Positions 1 through 6,822 of a DNA stretch of 8,267 nt are shown here, one piece after another (the first letter of the stretch is position 1; each line of letters starts with the position of its first letter). The notes beneath the pieces were generated by a model. The model did not search any database and was not told the origin of the DNA. It worked only from the letters and a program-made list of their open reading frames with translations. Source of the DNA: Bacillota bacterium (GTDB taxonomy: Bacteria; Bacillota_A; Clostridia; Clostridiales; Clostridiaceae); contig JAJXYA010000448.1 of NCBI GenBank assembly GCA_021780795.1, positions 1 through 8,267 on the forward strand, written 5' to 3'. The position numbers and the translations under genes were made by a program.

Positions 1-1095
1 CTCATTCATAAAAAACAAATCTTCTATTTTAAAATATTCACTATCTAATTTTTCTACTGCTTCATCAAGAAAACTTTTATATTCTATGGAATTTTTATAA
101 ATAATGTCCTCTGTAAATTCTTTTTCTCCGCTAAGAACTTTTTCCATGTATTCTTTTAAACTCATTACTTCCTTTAACTCTAAAATATCAAAGGCAAAAT
201 CTCTAAAGGTCGTTTGCTTAACTCCTGATTCTCCAAGACTTGGAAGCACTGAAGATATATATTCCATAAATACATTATTGGGACCTAATATTAGCACCTT
301 GTCTTCCAGTATTTTTCTATAATTATAAAGCAAATATGCTACCCTATGAAGTGCTATAGTAGTTTTTCCACTACCTGCCACACCATCCACTACGATAGTT
401 TTGGTTCTTGGTTGTCTTATTAAATCATCCTGTTCCTTTTGTATTGTCATAATTATGTCTTTTAGTTTTTCTCCAGCATTGCTACTAAGCACCATTTGAA
501 GTATTTCATCTTTTATATCTAGTGCTGAATCAAACATACCCATAAGCTTTTCTTTTTTTATAATAAATTGTCTCTTAGCTAGAATATTTACTAATATTTT
601 TTCTTTAGGTGCATCATAAAAAGCTTCTCCTAAAGCTCCAGCATAAAATAAAGATGCAATTGGAGCTCTCCAATCTACTATTAAAGGCTCAAAAGTATTA
701 TCTGGAGTAACTCCAAATCTTCCTATATACATATTGTCGATACCAAAATCTTCTTCTGAAAAGTCAATTCTTCCAAAATAAGGAGAGCTTTTAAGTTCAG
801 TTAACTCCTTAAGTCTTCTATCAATAGTTTTGAAGGCTTCTTCCTTAACGTATCTTTCATGATCAAAATATTCTATTACCATATCCTCATCATCTCTATA
901 GTCTTCAACAACTTTTTTTCTATAGTCTAAAATATATTGTAAGATTTCCTTTCTCTTATCAATATATTTAAGAATTTCTTCACTAATGATAAGAGTAACG
1001 TTCTTTAATTTCTCTTCTTCAATATTAAATTCTAGTTGTTTTTTTAATTCCACTTCCATCAGACTATCATCCTTACCAAATTCATTATTATTCAA
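1..1095 (-). CDS. helD: HelD-type UvrD/Rep-like helicase, RNA polymerase recycling factor (5' part only)
   Basis: This is the N-terminal 365 codons of a superfamily-1 helicase-like ATPase of the HelD type; the rest lies beyond the left edge. In Firmicutes HelD binds RNA polymerase and uses ATP to strip stalled enzyme from DNA, so it acts in the cytoplasm on transcription complexes. The first 110 or so residues are charged and look helical, matching the N-terminal coiled-coil arm of HelD. The family signature DWRAPIASLFY is at residues 141-151. A Walker A motif, VDGVAGSGKTT, is at about 236-246, followed by IALHRVAYLLY, which is typical of HelD rather than of true UvrD or PcrA. The start is TTG at 1095: GGGGTGAT, close to the ideal Shine-Dalgarno, lies just upstream. 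An in-frame GTG at 1104 lacks such a site, and ATG 1059 is a weaker alternative. Known HelD proteins are roughly 700-780 residues, so about half is seen. Confidence 0.9.
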   Translation of the reverse strand, partial: MNNNEFGKDDSLMEVELKKQLEFNIEEEKLKNVTLIISEEILKYIDKRKEILQYILDYRKKVVEDYRDDEDMVIEYFDHERYVKEEAFKTIDRRLKELTELKSSPYFGRIDFSEEDFGIDNMYIGRFGVTPDNTFEPLIVDWRAPIASLFYAGALGEAFYDAPKEKILVNILAKRQFIIKKEKLMGMFDSALDIKDEILQMVLSSNAGEKLKDIIMTIQKEQDDLIRQPRTKTIVVDGVAGSGKTTIALHRVAYLLYNYRKILEDKVLILGPNNVFMEYISSVLPSLGESGVKQTTFRDFAFDILELKEVMSLKEYMEKVLSGEKEFTEDIIYKNSIEYKSFLDEAVEKLDSEYFKIEDLFFMNE

Positions 1096-1116
1096 AACTA
1101 TCACCCCATTTCAATC

Positions 1117-1146
1117 ATTATATTTTTATAAAAACTCTTTTGTTTA
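1117..1146 (-). promoter_or_regulatory. Candidate helD promoter overlapping the epimerase stop codon
   Basis: On the minus strand a perfect -10 hexamer TATAAT (1117-1122) is preceded, at an 18-nt spacer, by TAAACA (1141-1146), which matches TTGACA at four of six positions. The -35 element includes the TAA stop of the upstream epimerase gene. Transcription would begin about 15-20 nt before the TTG start of helD. No terminator hairpin is visible in the 48-nt gap, so read-through from the epimerase gene is also possible. Such hexamers are common by chance in DNA this AT-rich. Confidence 0.35.
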
Positions 1147-2232
1147 TATAATTTCATGCCATCCAATAATATCTGCAATGCCAAGACCTGGAGAATCATT
1201 AATAGTTATGGTATTTCCTACTATAGATGAACCACCAATTATTGAATCTTGCTCAAAAAACAACATAGTATCTAAGTCTGATTTAAGCATATTAGATTTT
1301 GATGCTGCAAAGCTAGCTGCTGCAGTTATGCCTATTCTACTTTCTAGCATACATCCCATCATACATCTTATGCCCATGTTTTCAGCCATATTATATATTT
1401 TTATTGCATTATTAATGCCTCCGCACTTCATAAGCTTTATGTTTATAAGATCTGCTGCTCTATTTTCAATTATCTTAAAGGCATCTGCTGGACCAAAAAC
1501 TGCTTCATCAGCAAGAATTTTTGTCTCCACATTGTCTGTAACATATTTTAGTCCATCTATATCCCAAGCAATAACTGGCTGCTCAACGAACTCAATATCC
1601 AAATCCATATCTTCAAATTTTCTAATAGTTCTTACTGCATCCTTTGGTCTCCAGCCTTGGTTAGCGTCTACTCTTATTTTTATTCCGCGTCGAACTGCTT
1701 TTCTTACTGCTTTTACTCTCTCTATATCAAGGTCTATATCATTTCCAATCTTTACCTTTAAATAAGTATATCCCTCCATTACAGCTTCTAAGGATTTCCT
1801 TACCATATGTTCTACTGTATCATTTGCTATTGTAATATCCGTAGTTAGTGAAGTTTTATATCCACCTAAAAATTTATAAAGTGGTAATCCGTAATTTTTG
1901 CAGAATAAATCGTAAATAGCAATATCGATAGCTGCCTTAGCACTATTATTTCCATGAATAGAATTATGAATTACTTTCATAATTCCTTCAAGATTATCAA
2001 TATCCAAGCCTACAAGATCAGGTTTAATGTAATTTATTGCTCCCATAATTGAATTCTCTGTTTCCCCAGTTATCAAAGGTGTTGGGGCTGCACTACCATA
2101 TCCTACTTCCCCAGTATCTGTAACTATTTTTATAACTATTTCATCAGACATTGTGATGACTTTCTTTCCTACCTTGTATGGTTGCTTTAAAGGAGTGTTG
2201 ATTTTCCCCATTTTAATATCTTGTATTTTCAT
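1144..2232 (-). CDS. Dipeptide epimerase (L-Ala-D/L-Glu epimerase type, enolase superfamily)
   Basis: This 362-residue protein belongs to the mandelate-racemase/muconate-lactonizing subgroup of the enolase superfamily. These are cytoplasmic Mg2+ enzymes that invert the alpha-carbon of the second residue of a dipeptide, classically L-Ala-D-Glu from murein. The catalytic KxK pair is K159/K161 in LKVKIG. The metal ligands are D189 (in VDANQGW), E217 (in EQP) and D242 (in ADEAVF), and the opposite general base is K266 (in INIKLMKCGG). The D-x-D at 319-321, after GCMLES, is the hallmark that binds the dipeptide amino group in the Ala-Glu epimerases. It argues against o-succinylbenzoate synthase or muconate cycloisomerase. 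Length and spacing match the Bacillus YkfB type. A GGGGGA site precedes the ATG at 2232. The gene follows pepV after a 284-nt gap with its own candidate promoter. The exact dipeptide specificity cannot be read from the sequence. Confidence 0.9.
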   Translation of the reverse strand: MKIQDIKMGKINTPLKQPYKVGKKVITMSDEIVIKIVTDTGEVGYGSAAPTPLITGETENSIMGAINYIKPDLVGLDIDNLEGIMKVIHNSIHGNNSAKAAIDIAIYDLFCKNYGLPLYKFLGGYKTSLTTDITIANDTVEHMVRKSLEAVMEGYTYLKVKIGNDIDLDIERVKAVRKAVRRGIKIRVDANQGWRPKDAVRTIRKFEDMDLDIEFVEQPVIAWDIDGLKYVTDNVETKILADEAVFGPADAFKIIENRAADLINIKLMKCGGINNAIKIYNMAENMGIRCMMGCMLESRIGITAAASFAASKSNMLKSDLDTMLFFEQDSIIGGSSIVGNTITINDSPGLGIADIIGWHEII

Positions 2233-2264
2233 AATTGTCCCCCACTAAAAAATTTATATTTTTT

Positions 2265-2286
2265 TATAGTATAAAACTATATTATA
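2265..2286 (-). promoter_or_regulatory. Candidate epimerase promoter -10 with adjacent short dyad
   Basis: A perfect TATAAT (minus strand, 2281-2286) lies about 50 nt before the epimerase start. Its last base is the first of an inverted repeat, TATAGT-ATAAA-ACTATA on the plus strand (2265-2281), which sits where transcription would begin and could be a small operator. The best -35 at 17-nt spacing (TAGAAT) is poor, matching only three positions. This makes it a possible promoter for separate expression of the epimerase, but the evidence is weak. Confidence 0.3.
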
Positions 2287-2368
2287 CCTCTATATTAACT
2301 TTAATTCTATGGCTTTATGTAAATTCATGATTAATTATTTTAAAAAATTTAATTCTTTTAAAATACTA

Positions 2369-2401
2369 AGACCTATATCTTAATTCATAAGATATAGGCC
2401 T
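2369..2401 (-). terminator. Terminator-like hairpin downstream of pepV
   Basis: Two 14-nt arms (2369-2382 and 2388-2401) flank a 5-nt loop. Read on the minus strand, all positions pair, including one G-U near the base (the plus strand would have an A-C mismatch there). That favours the minus-strand transcript, the pepV message. The downstream tract TTAGTATTTT is only moderately U-rich, so this is a probable but not classical rho-independent terminator. It separates pepV from the epimerase gene. Confidence 0.55.
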
Positions 2402-2427
2402 AAAAATTATTTACTTTTTACCAAAGT

Positions 2428-2520
2428 AAGATGTATGTTCACCAACATATATACATTTTATGAAATAGGATGTATATGTTTACTAACATATACATCTTAT
2501 GAAATAAGATGTATGTTTAC
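2428..2520. repeat. Tandem imperfect 39-bp repeat made of alternating palindromes
   Basis: Two 39-bp units (2428-2466 and 2467-2505) plus a third partial copy (2506-2520) lie directly after pepV, and the third copy includes the pepV stop codon. Each unit begins A(A/G)GATGTAT and ends TATGAAAT. Unit 2 holds a perfect 12-bp hairpin (2469-2480 with 2485-2496, loop TACT). The arm 2490-2500 is also a perfect 11-bp partner of 2504-2514 (loop GAA). The same arm can therefore pair left or right, giving mutually exclusive hairpins. Unit 1 forms a similar but bulged hairpin. There are no unique spacers as in CRISPR and no coding capacity. A role in mRNA 3'-end stability or termination is possible. Confidence 0.75.
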
Positions 2521-3908
2521 TTTGCTAACTCATATAATGCGTGAGCATATATTTTAGCATTCTTGATTAAATTGTCTATAGTAATATATTCATTTGGTTT
2601 ATGAATAGTATCAACTTCTCCTGGGAACATTGGTCCAAAAGCTACGGTATTAGGCATTTCTTTAGCATAAGTACCTCCACCTATAGATACTAATTTAGCT
2701 TCTTCTCCAGTTTGCTCAGTGTAAACCTTTTGAAGTGCTTTGATAATTGGACTGTCTGGTGAAAAGTATAATGGCTCTTGATGTACAAATTTCTCTACTC
2801 TTATTCCAGTTCCTTCTATTCTATTATTAAATGGATTCATCATATCTTCTAATTTGTTTGTTACAGGATATCTTAAATTCAAGGTTACAGTAGCTGAATT
2901 TTCATCCATACTTATAACTCCAACGTTAAATGACATTTTACCTGAATCCTTATCTTCAAGACAAACTCCAAAAGACTCTCCATGTACTTCCATACCTATG
3001 TTTTTATTTAAAAATTCCACGAATCCTGATGCATCATTTGATCCAAGCTCTAAAGTTCCAAGGAAAGCAAATAATTGCATTATGCCATTCTTGCCAAGCT
3101 CCGGTGTACTTCCATGAGCTGATTCACCAATAGATTTAATTATTACCATATTTTCTTTTACTTCTGTAGAAAGTTTATAATCCATCTCTTTTGCAAAAGC
3201 CTCTACTGCTTTAATAACATTTTGTGCGTCTTTAGCTACAATTCCTGCTTCACAATAGTCAGGTACCATGTTCGCTGCTTGACCACCCTTGATATACTTT
3301 ATAAGGTTTTCACCTTCATTCTTGATATTGAAATCTTTTACAATGTTGAAAATAGTTATACCTTTTTCTCCATTGATTATTGGATAATCTGCATCTGGTG
3401 TAAACCCAGCAACTGGTGCCTTTTCTCTTTCTAAGTAATGTTCAAGTTCCTTGCTTCCTGTTTCTTCATTAGTTCCAAATAAAACCCTAATTCTTTTAGA
3501 AAGAGCAAGATTTGCATCTTTAATTGCTTTTAATCCATATAATGTTGCTATTATTGGTCCTTTGTCATCTGTAGTCCCACGTCCGTACATTTTTCCATCA
3601 TGAATTTCTGCACCATAAGGTGGGTGAATCCATCCATCCCCTTCAGGAACTACATCTAAGTGACCTAATGCTACAACATAATCTTCGCCTTGTCCATACT
3701 CTGCATATCCTACATAACCATCTAAGTTAACTGTATGAAAACCTAATTCCTTTGCAGTGTTTAAAGCACATTCTAGTGATTTAGCTACCCCCTCACCAAA
3801 AGGCATGCCTGGTTTAGGCTCGCTTTCTATACTTTTAATTCTTATGATTTCTTGAGTAGACTTAATAATATCCTCTTTCATAGCGTCAATTAATTTATTT
3901 AATTCCAT
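2517..3908 (-). CDS. pepV: PepV-type dipeptidase (peptidase M20 family)
   Basis: This 463-residue protein is a full-length cytoplasmic zinc dipeptidase of the M20/PepV family, which hydrolyses a broad range of dipeptides, including some with an N-terminal D- or beta-residue, after oligopeptide uptake. The zinc and catalytic residues are all visible: H83 and D85 in GHLDVVPEGDGW, bridging D115 in GRGTTDDKGP, general base E148 with E149 in GTNEETGS, D172 in FTPDADYP, and H436 in the C-terminal GEVDTIHKPNE. H265 in ESAHGSTPE matches the lid-domain histidine that helps stabilise the transition state. The glycine-rich SIGGGTYAKEMPN (408-420) is typical of PepV. The ATG at 3908 has a GGAGGG site 8 nt upstream. 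The gene starts 34 nt after the pqqD-like gene with no intervening terminator, so the two are probably cotranscribed. The neighbouring transporter and epimerase support a role in peptide catabolism. Confidence 0.95.
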   Translation of the reverse strand: MELNKLIDAMKEDIIKSTQEIIRIKSIESEPKPGMPFGEGVAKSLECALNTAKELGFHTVNLDGYVGYAEYGQGEDYVVALGHLDVVPEGDGWIHPPYGAEIHDGKMYGRGTTDDKGPIIATLYGLKAIKDANLALSKRIRVLFGTNEETGSKELEHYLEREKAPVAGFTPDADYPIINGEKGITIFNIVKDFNIKNEGENLIKYIKGGQAANMVPDYCEAGIVAKDAQNVIKAVEAFAKEMDYKLSTEVKENMVIIKSIGESAHGSTPELGKNGIMQLFAFLGTLELGSNDASGFVEFLNKNIGMEVHGESFGVCLEDKDSGKMSFNVGVISMDENSATVTLNLRYPVTNKLEDMMNPFNNRIEGTGIRVEKFVHQEPLYFSPDSPIIKALQKVYTEQTGEEAKLVSIGGGTYAKEMPNTVAFGPMFPGEVDTIHKPNEYITIDNLIKNAKIYAHALYELAK

Positions 3909-3942
3909 TTTCTTTTCCCTCCATCGATTAAAGTATGATATA

Positions 3943-4311
3943 TTATTTTATTTCTTGATATTTTTCAAAAGTGATCCATCCTCTTCGAGATAAGTATCTT
4001 AGAAACATAATTAATCTATCAATAGAATTCGCCTCAGTGTCATTAAATTTTTCCACCATAGCTAGAGCTATATCATAAACAGTTTTAGTGCCATCACATT
4101 GTTGCCAAACCAAAGAACCCATTTCATCAAGTTCTAAATCACTAACTGTTGGCTTTTTTATAAGCCATCTCATGAATCTTTCTACTGGCTTGTTATGATG
4201 AAAAAATAGTTTTACCTTCTCATCATTTACTTCCCAATGTTCAATTTTTCTTAGTGGTCTATACAATAAAAAATTTTCTTGTGGTTTTTCTTTGTTTTTT
4301 TTATTAAACAT
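3943..4311 (-). CDS. Stand-alone PqqD-family (RRE-like) small protein
   Basis: This is a soluble protein of 122 residues with no signal peptide or membrane segment. Its C-terminal half fits the PqqD fold: LELDEMGSLVWQQCDGTKTV at about residues 60-79, with the conserved Asp-Gly turn, then a helix DIALAMVEKF and a final helix plus strand ending FLRYLSRRGWITF. The N-terminal half (FLLYRPLRKIEHWEV and a basic FMRWLIKKP) resembles the extension seen in other stand-alone Firmicute and Bacteroidete PqqD-like proteins. PqqD and RRE domains bind peptide substrates for modifying enzymes, but no such enzyme, precursor peptide or PQQ gene is nearby. The gene lies between an oligopeptide transporter and a dipeptidase, so a peptide-binding accessory role is inferred, not shown. 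The ATG at 4311 is preferred because AGGTGA lies 5 nt upstream; a GTG at 4320 would add three residues but lacks a ribosome binding site. Confidence 0.8.
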   Translation of the reverse strand: MFNKKNKEKPQENFLLYRPLRKIEHWEVNDEKVKLFFHHNKPVERFMRWLIKKPTVSDLELDEMGSLVWQQCDGTKTVYDIALAMVEKFNDTEANSIDRLIMFLRYLSRRGWITFEKYQEIK

Positions 4312-4329
4312 ACATTTCACCTACAAAAC

Positions 4330-4356
4330 AGTTAAGAGCCGTAACGGCTCTTAACT
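4330..4356 (-). terminator. GC-containing hairpin between OPT transporter and pqqD-like gene
   Basis: A perfect 11-bp stem (4330-4340 with 4346-4356) with a 5-nt loop carries the run GAGCC/GGCTC, conspicuous in this AT-rich spacer. On the minus strand it is followed by TGTTTTG, a short U-tract, and then, 7 nt after the stem, by the ribosome binding site of the pqqD-like gene. The plus-strand side has a longer T-rich run (TTATATTTTTATCTTT) but no plus-strand gene ends here. It probably acts as a partial terminator or attenuator that lowers expression of the downstream genes relative to the transporter. Confidence 0.65.
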
Positions 4357-4416
4357 TATATTTTTATCTTTATTATTACTTAAATTTAATAATATATACC
4401 TTATTAAATTATAATA

Positions 4417-6345
4417 TTAAACAGTTTCTTTGTCTACTTTTGTAGCAAACATGTAAATCCATAATCCTAATGCAAAGAACATTAGTGTAGCGAATTCTGG
4501 GCTTGCTGCTAGTCCTGGAAGTAACTTAGCTCCAAATCCTATATCAAGACCAACTGTTGCAATACCTGCAACAACTATACCCATTAAAGCATCTCCAGCA
4601 ACAAGTCCTGATGCAAGAAGTATACCTTTTTCCACTTGAACCTTTTGTTGCTCTTCGTTTTTCTTGAATTTTTTCTCAACTAATACTCTAACAATACCAC
4701 CAACAAGGATAGCAGCATTTAAGTGTATTGGTAAATATATTCCAAGTGCAACTGGAAGTATTGGAAGTCCTGCAAGTTCACAGAACACTGCAATTGTAAC
4801 TCCAACGAATACTAGAGCCCATGGAAGTTGACCTGTTAATACACCTTTGATAACCATTGACATTAATGTTGCTTGAGGTGCTGCAACATCTTTACTACCT
4901 ATACCATATGTGCTATTAAGCATTAATACTACTGCTCCAGCAACTGCTGCTGCTGCAACTATTCCCAAAAACATACCAATTTGTACGTTCTTTGGTGTAC
5001 CACCGATAATATAAGTTGTTTTTAAACTTTGTGCAGTTCCACCAGCAACAGCGATAGCAACACAAACTATACCACCTATAATAACAGCTGTAACCATTCC
5101 TTTATCGCCAACATTACCTGTAAGTTTTAATACTGATGTTACAAATAATAATGTAGCGATAGTCATACCTGAAACTGGGTTATTTGATGCTCCGATTAAA
5201 CCAACCATTCTAGCTGATACAACTGCGAAGAAGAATGAGAATATAACTGCCATTATTCCGCCAATTATGCCAACTTTAATTCCTGGTAATATCCATGAAA
5301 GTATAAATACTAATACTGCTGCGCCTACAACCCAAGTTATTGGTGCATCAATATCTGTTCTCTTTTGAGTTCCTGAACCAGTTGCTCCAATACCAGACAT
5401 AGCTGATTTGAAAGATCTAATGATTGTTGGAGCAGATTTTCCAAGACTTATAAATCCACCTGCTGCAACTGCACCAGCACCGATATATCTTATATATTTA
5501 CTCCAAACGTCCCATGCTCCCATTTTACTAATAAGTTCTGTTGATGGGAATAATGGTGCTTGAAGCCCATGTCCAACATACATTATTAATGGAATAAGTC
5601 CAAGCCATGCTATTAATGAACCACCAAACATATAAAGTGAAGCTCTAAGTCCAACTATATAACCAACACCCATTAAAGATGCTAATGTATCAAAACCAAA
5701 CAATGTATTTTGCATTGGCTTTACAGTCCATTCAGCTTCTTCTAGCCAAAATTTAAATCCGCCAGAGAATAACTTGAATAGTGCTCCGCCTGCAAGACCT
5801 GTTAATACTTGCTTAAATCCAGGTCCGCCTTCGCTACCAGTTACAAGAACTTCAGCAGCTGCCATACTTTCTGGATAAACAAGATTACCATGCTCTTCAA
5901 CTATTAAGAATCTTCTTAATGGTGATACAAAGAATACTCCAAGTAATCCTCCAAGTAATGTTACCATAACTATAGTAGAAAGTTTTAAATCCATACCCCA
6001 AAGGATAATTGCTGGAAGTATAAATATAATTCCGCCTGCTATAGATTCTCCCATAGCAGCAATTGAAGCTACCATATTAGCCTCTAATATATTATTTCTT
6101 TTAAATAAACCTTTTAATATACCTGTAGCTAAAATCGCTCCTGGAATACCAGCTGAAATAGTCATACCTACTTTAAGTCCTAAGTAAGTGTTTGCAGCTG
6201 CAAATATTATTGCAAATATCATACCTAGTATTAAAGATATTGCCGTTGTTTCTGGCATTGCTTGACTAGTTGGTATAAATGGTAAATAATCCTCACCTTT
6301 AATACCGCCGTAAGCCGTATGAGAAAGTTTTTTGTTTTTCTCCAT
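4417..6345 (-). CDS. OPT-family oligopeptide transporter
   Basis: This 642-residue integral membrane protein belongs to the OPT family, secondary transporters that import small peptides or metal-chelate complexes, usually with protons. The sequence is mostly hydrophobic, with roughly 14-16 possible membrane segments judged by eye. Family landmarks appear in order: NTYLGLKVGMTISAGIPGA at 52-70; GESIAGGIIFILPA at 99-112; YPESMAAAEVL at 157-167; GASNNPVSGMTIATLL at 385-400; ELAGLPILPVALGIYLP at 523-539; and GLVAGDALMGI at 580-590. A basic cytoplasmic-looking loop, KKFKKNEEQQK, is near 558-568. Length is normal for bacterial members. The ATG at 6345 has a near-perfect AAGGAGG site. It is the first gene of the cluster with the pqqD-like gene, pepV and the epimerase, so its cargo is more likely peptides than metal chelates, but the sequence does not settle that. 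Confidence 0.93.
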   Translation of the reverse strand: MEKNKKLSHTAYGGIKGEDYLPFIPTSQAMPETTAISLILGMIFAIIFAAANTYLGLKVGMTISAGIPGAILATGILKGLFKRNNILEANMVASIAAMGESIAGGIIFILPAIILWGMDLKLSTIVMVTLLGGLLGVFFVSPLRRFLIVEEHGNLVYPESMAAAEVLVTGSEGGPGFKQVLTGLAGGALFKLFSGGFKFWLEEAEWTVKPMQNTLFGFDTLASLMGVGYIVGLRASLYMFGGSLIAWLGLIPLIMYVGHGLQAPLFPSTELISKMGAWDVWSKYIRYIGAGAVAAGGFISLGKSAPTIIRSFKSAMSGIGATGSGTQKRTDIDAPITWVVGAAVLVFILSWILPGIKVGIIGGIMAVIFSFFFAVVSARMVGLIGASNNPVSGMTIATLLFVTSVLKLTGNVGDKGMVTAVIIGGIVCVAIAVAGGTAQSLKTTYIIGGTPKNVQIGMFLGIVAAAAVAGAVVLMLNSTYGIGSKDVAAPQATLMSMVIKGVLTGQLPWALVFVGVTIAVFCELAGLPILPVALGIYLPIHLNAAILVGGIVRVLVEKKFKKNEEQQKVQVEKGILLASGLVAGDALMGIVVAGIATVGLDIGFGAKLLPGLAASPEFATLMFFALGLWIYMFATKVDKETV

Positions 6346-6396
6346 GATATGTCCTCCTTTATTTTATATATTAATTATTTATTAACTCATTTTATA

Positions 6397-6410
6397 ATAA
6401 CATATGTTAT
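6397..6410. promoter_or_regulatory. Perfect 14-bp palindrome upstream of the OPT transporter
   Basis: ATAACATATGTTAT reads identically on both strands and lies about 52-65 nt before the transporter start, directly next to an AT-rich TATTATAAAAT stretch that could be a -10 region. Its size and position suit a dimeric repressor or activator site. No named regulator's consensus is recognised, and palindromes of this kind also arise by chance in AT-rich DNA. Confidence 0.3.
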
Positions 6411-6447
6411 AAAAATAACTAAATTGATAATACCTCGTTTTTTAGGG

Positions 6448-6462
6448 AATTTTCATATTATA
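6448..6462. promoter_or_regulatory. Weak CodY-box-like sequence
   Basis: AATTTTCATATTATA matches the CodY consensus AATTTTCWGAAAATT at 11 of 15 positions, with the left half perfect. CodY is the nutrient-sensing repressor of many peptide and amino-acid uptake genes in Firmicutes, so a site about 105 nt before a peptide transporter makes biological sense. Four mismatches in a very AT-rich region keep confidence low. Confidence 0.25.
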
Positions 6463-6779
6463 TTAATAATTTACTAGAATATCTACAAAATGCGCGGTTT
6501 TACACAAATTTAAGCTAGAATTTGAGGATATTTTGATACTTTATTGCAGTTTTTGAAACTATACAAATATTCTTATTCATTTTTGCAAAATCCTATCAAT
6601 GTAAATATATTATTTTCATAAAGCTCAAAAAAAATACTAATATTTTTTTGAAAACATGTCCTTAGGAAATGTAAAGGTTTACTGCTATTTCTCACTATTA
6701 AATTCTTTTATATAAAGTGATACTGCATGTAGTTATTAAAAAATACCATAAGTTCTAACTAAAAGCTTTTCAAAAAATG

Positions 6780-6822
6780 AAAATAGCAGATGGACAAACT
6801 TGCATTTGAACTCTGCTATTTT
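6780..6822 (-). terminator. Rho-independent terminator of lepB
   Basis: Arms AAAATAGCAGA (6780-6790) and TCTGCTATTTT (6812-6822) form a perfect 11-bp stem; within the loop, CAAA and TTTG can pair further. On the minus strand the stem starts one base after the lepB stop codon and is followed by CATTTTTTG. The plus-strand side is also T-rich, so the element could work in both directions. Confidence 0.8.

Noticed and set aside
104..322. A 72-codon plus-strand open frame opposite helD
   Set aside because: It is antisense to the helD coding sequence next to its Walker A region, has no ribosome binding site, and its composition is simply that of complementary AT-rich codons.
986..1765. A 259-codon plus-strand open frame opposite the epimerase and the helD start
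   Set aside because: It lies antisense to two genes with full catalytic or signature motifs, its product is a low-complexity Ser/Phe/Ile-rich string, and it has no ribosome binding site. It is a shadow of the real genes.
1144..2232. o-Succinylbenzoate synthase or muconate cycloisomerase
   Set aside because: The DxD at residues 319-321 and the peptidase/transporter context fit a dipeptide epimerase better, and no menaquinone or aromatic degradation genes are adjacent.
2428..2520. CRISPR array
   Set aside because: The repeats are directly contiguous with no unique spacers, the units are imperfect, and no cas gene is in the window.
2854..3434. Several plus-strand open frames of 67-87 codons inside pepV
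   Set aside because: All are antisense to a complete, motif-rich pepV and show no recognisable protein features.
3943..4311. Part of a PQQ biosynthesis operon
   Set aside because: The protein has a PqqD fold, but no PqqA, PqqB, PqqC or PqqE-like gene is nearby and the neighbours are peptide transport and hydrolysis genes.
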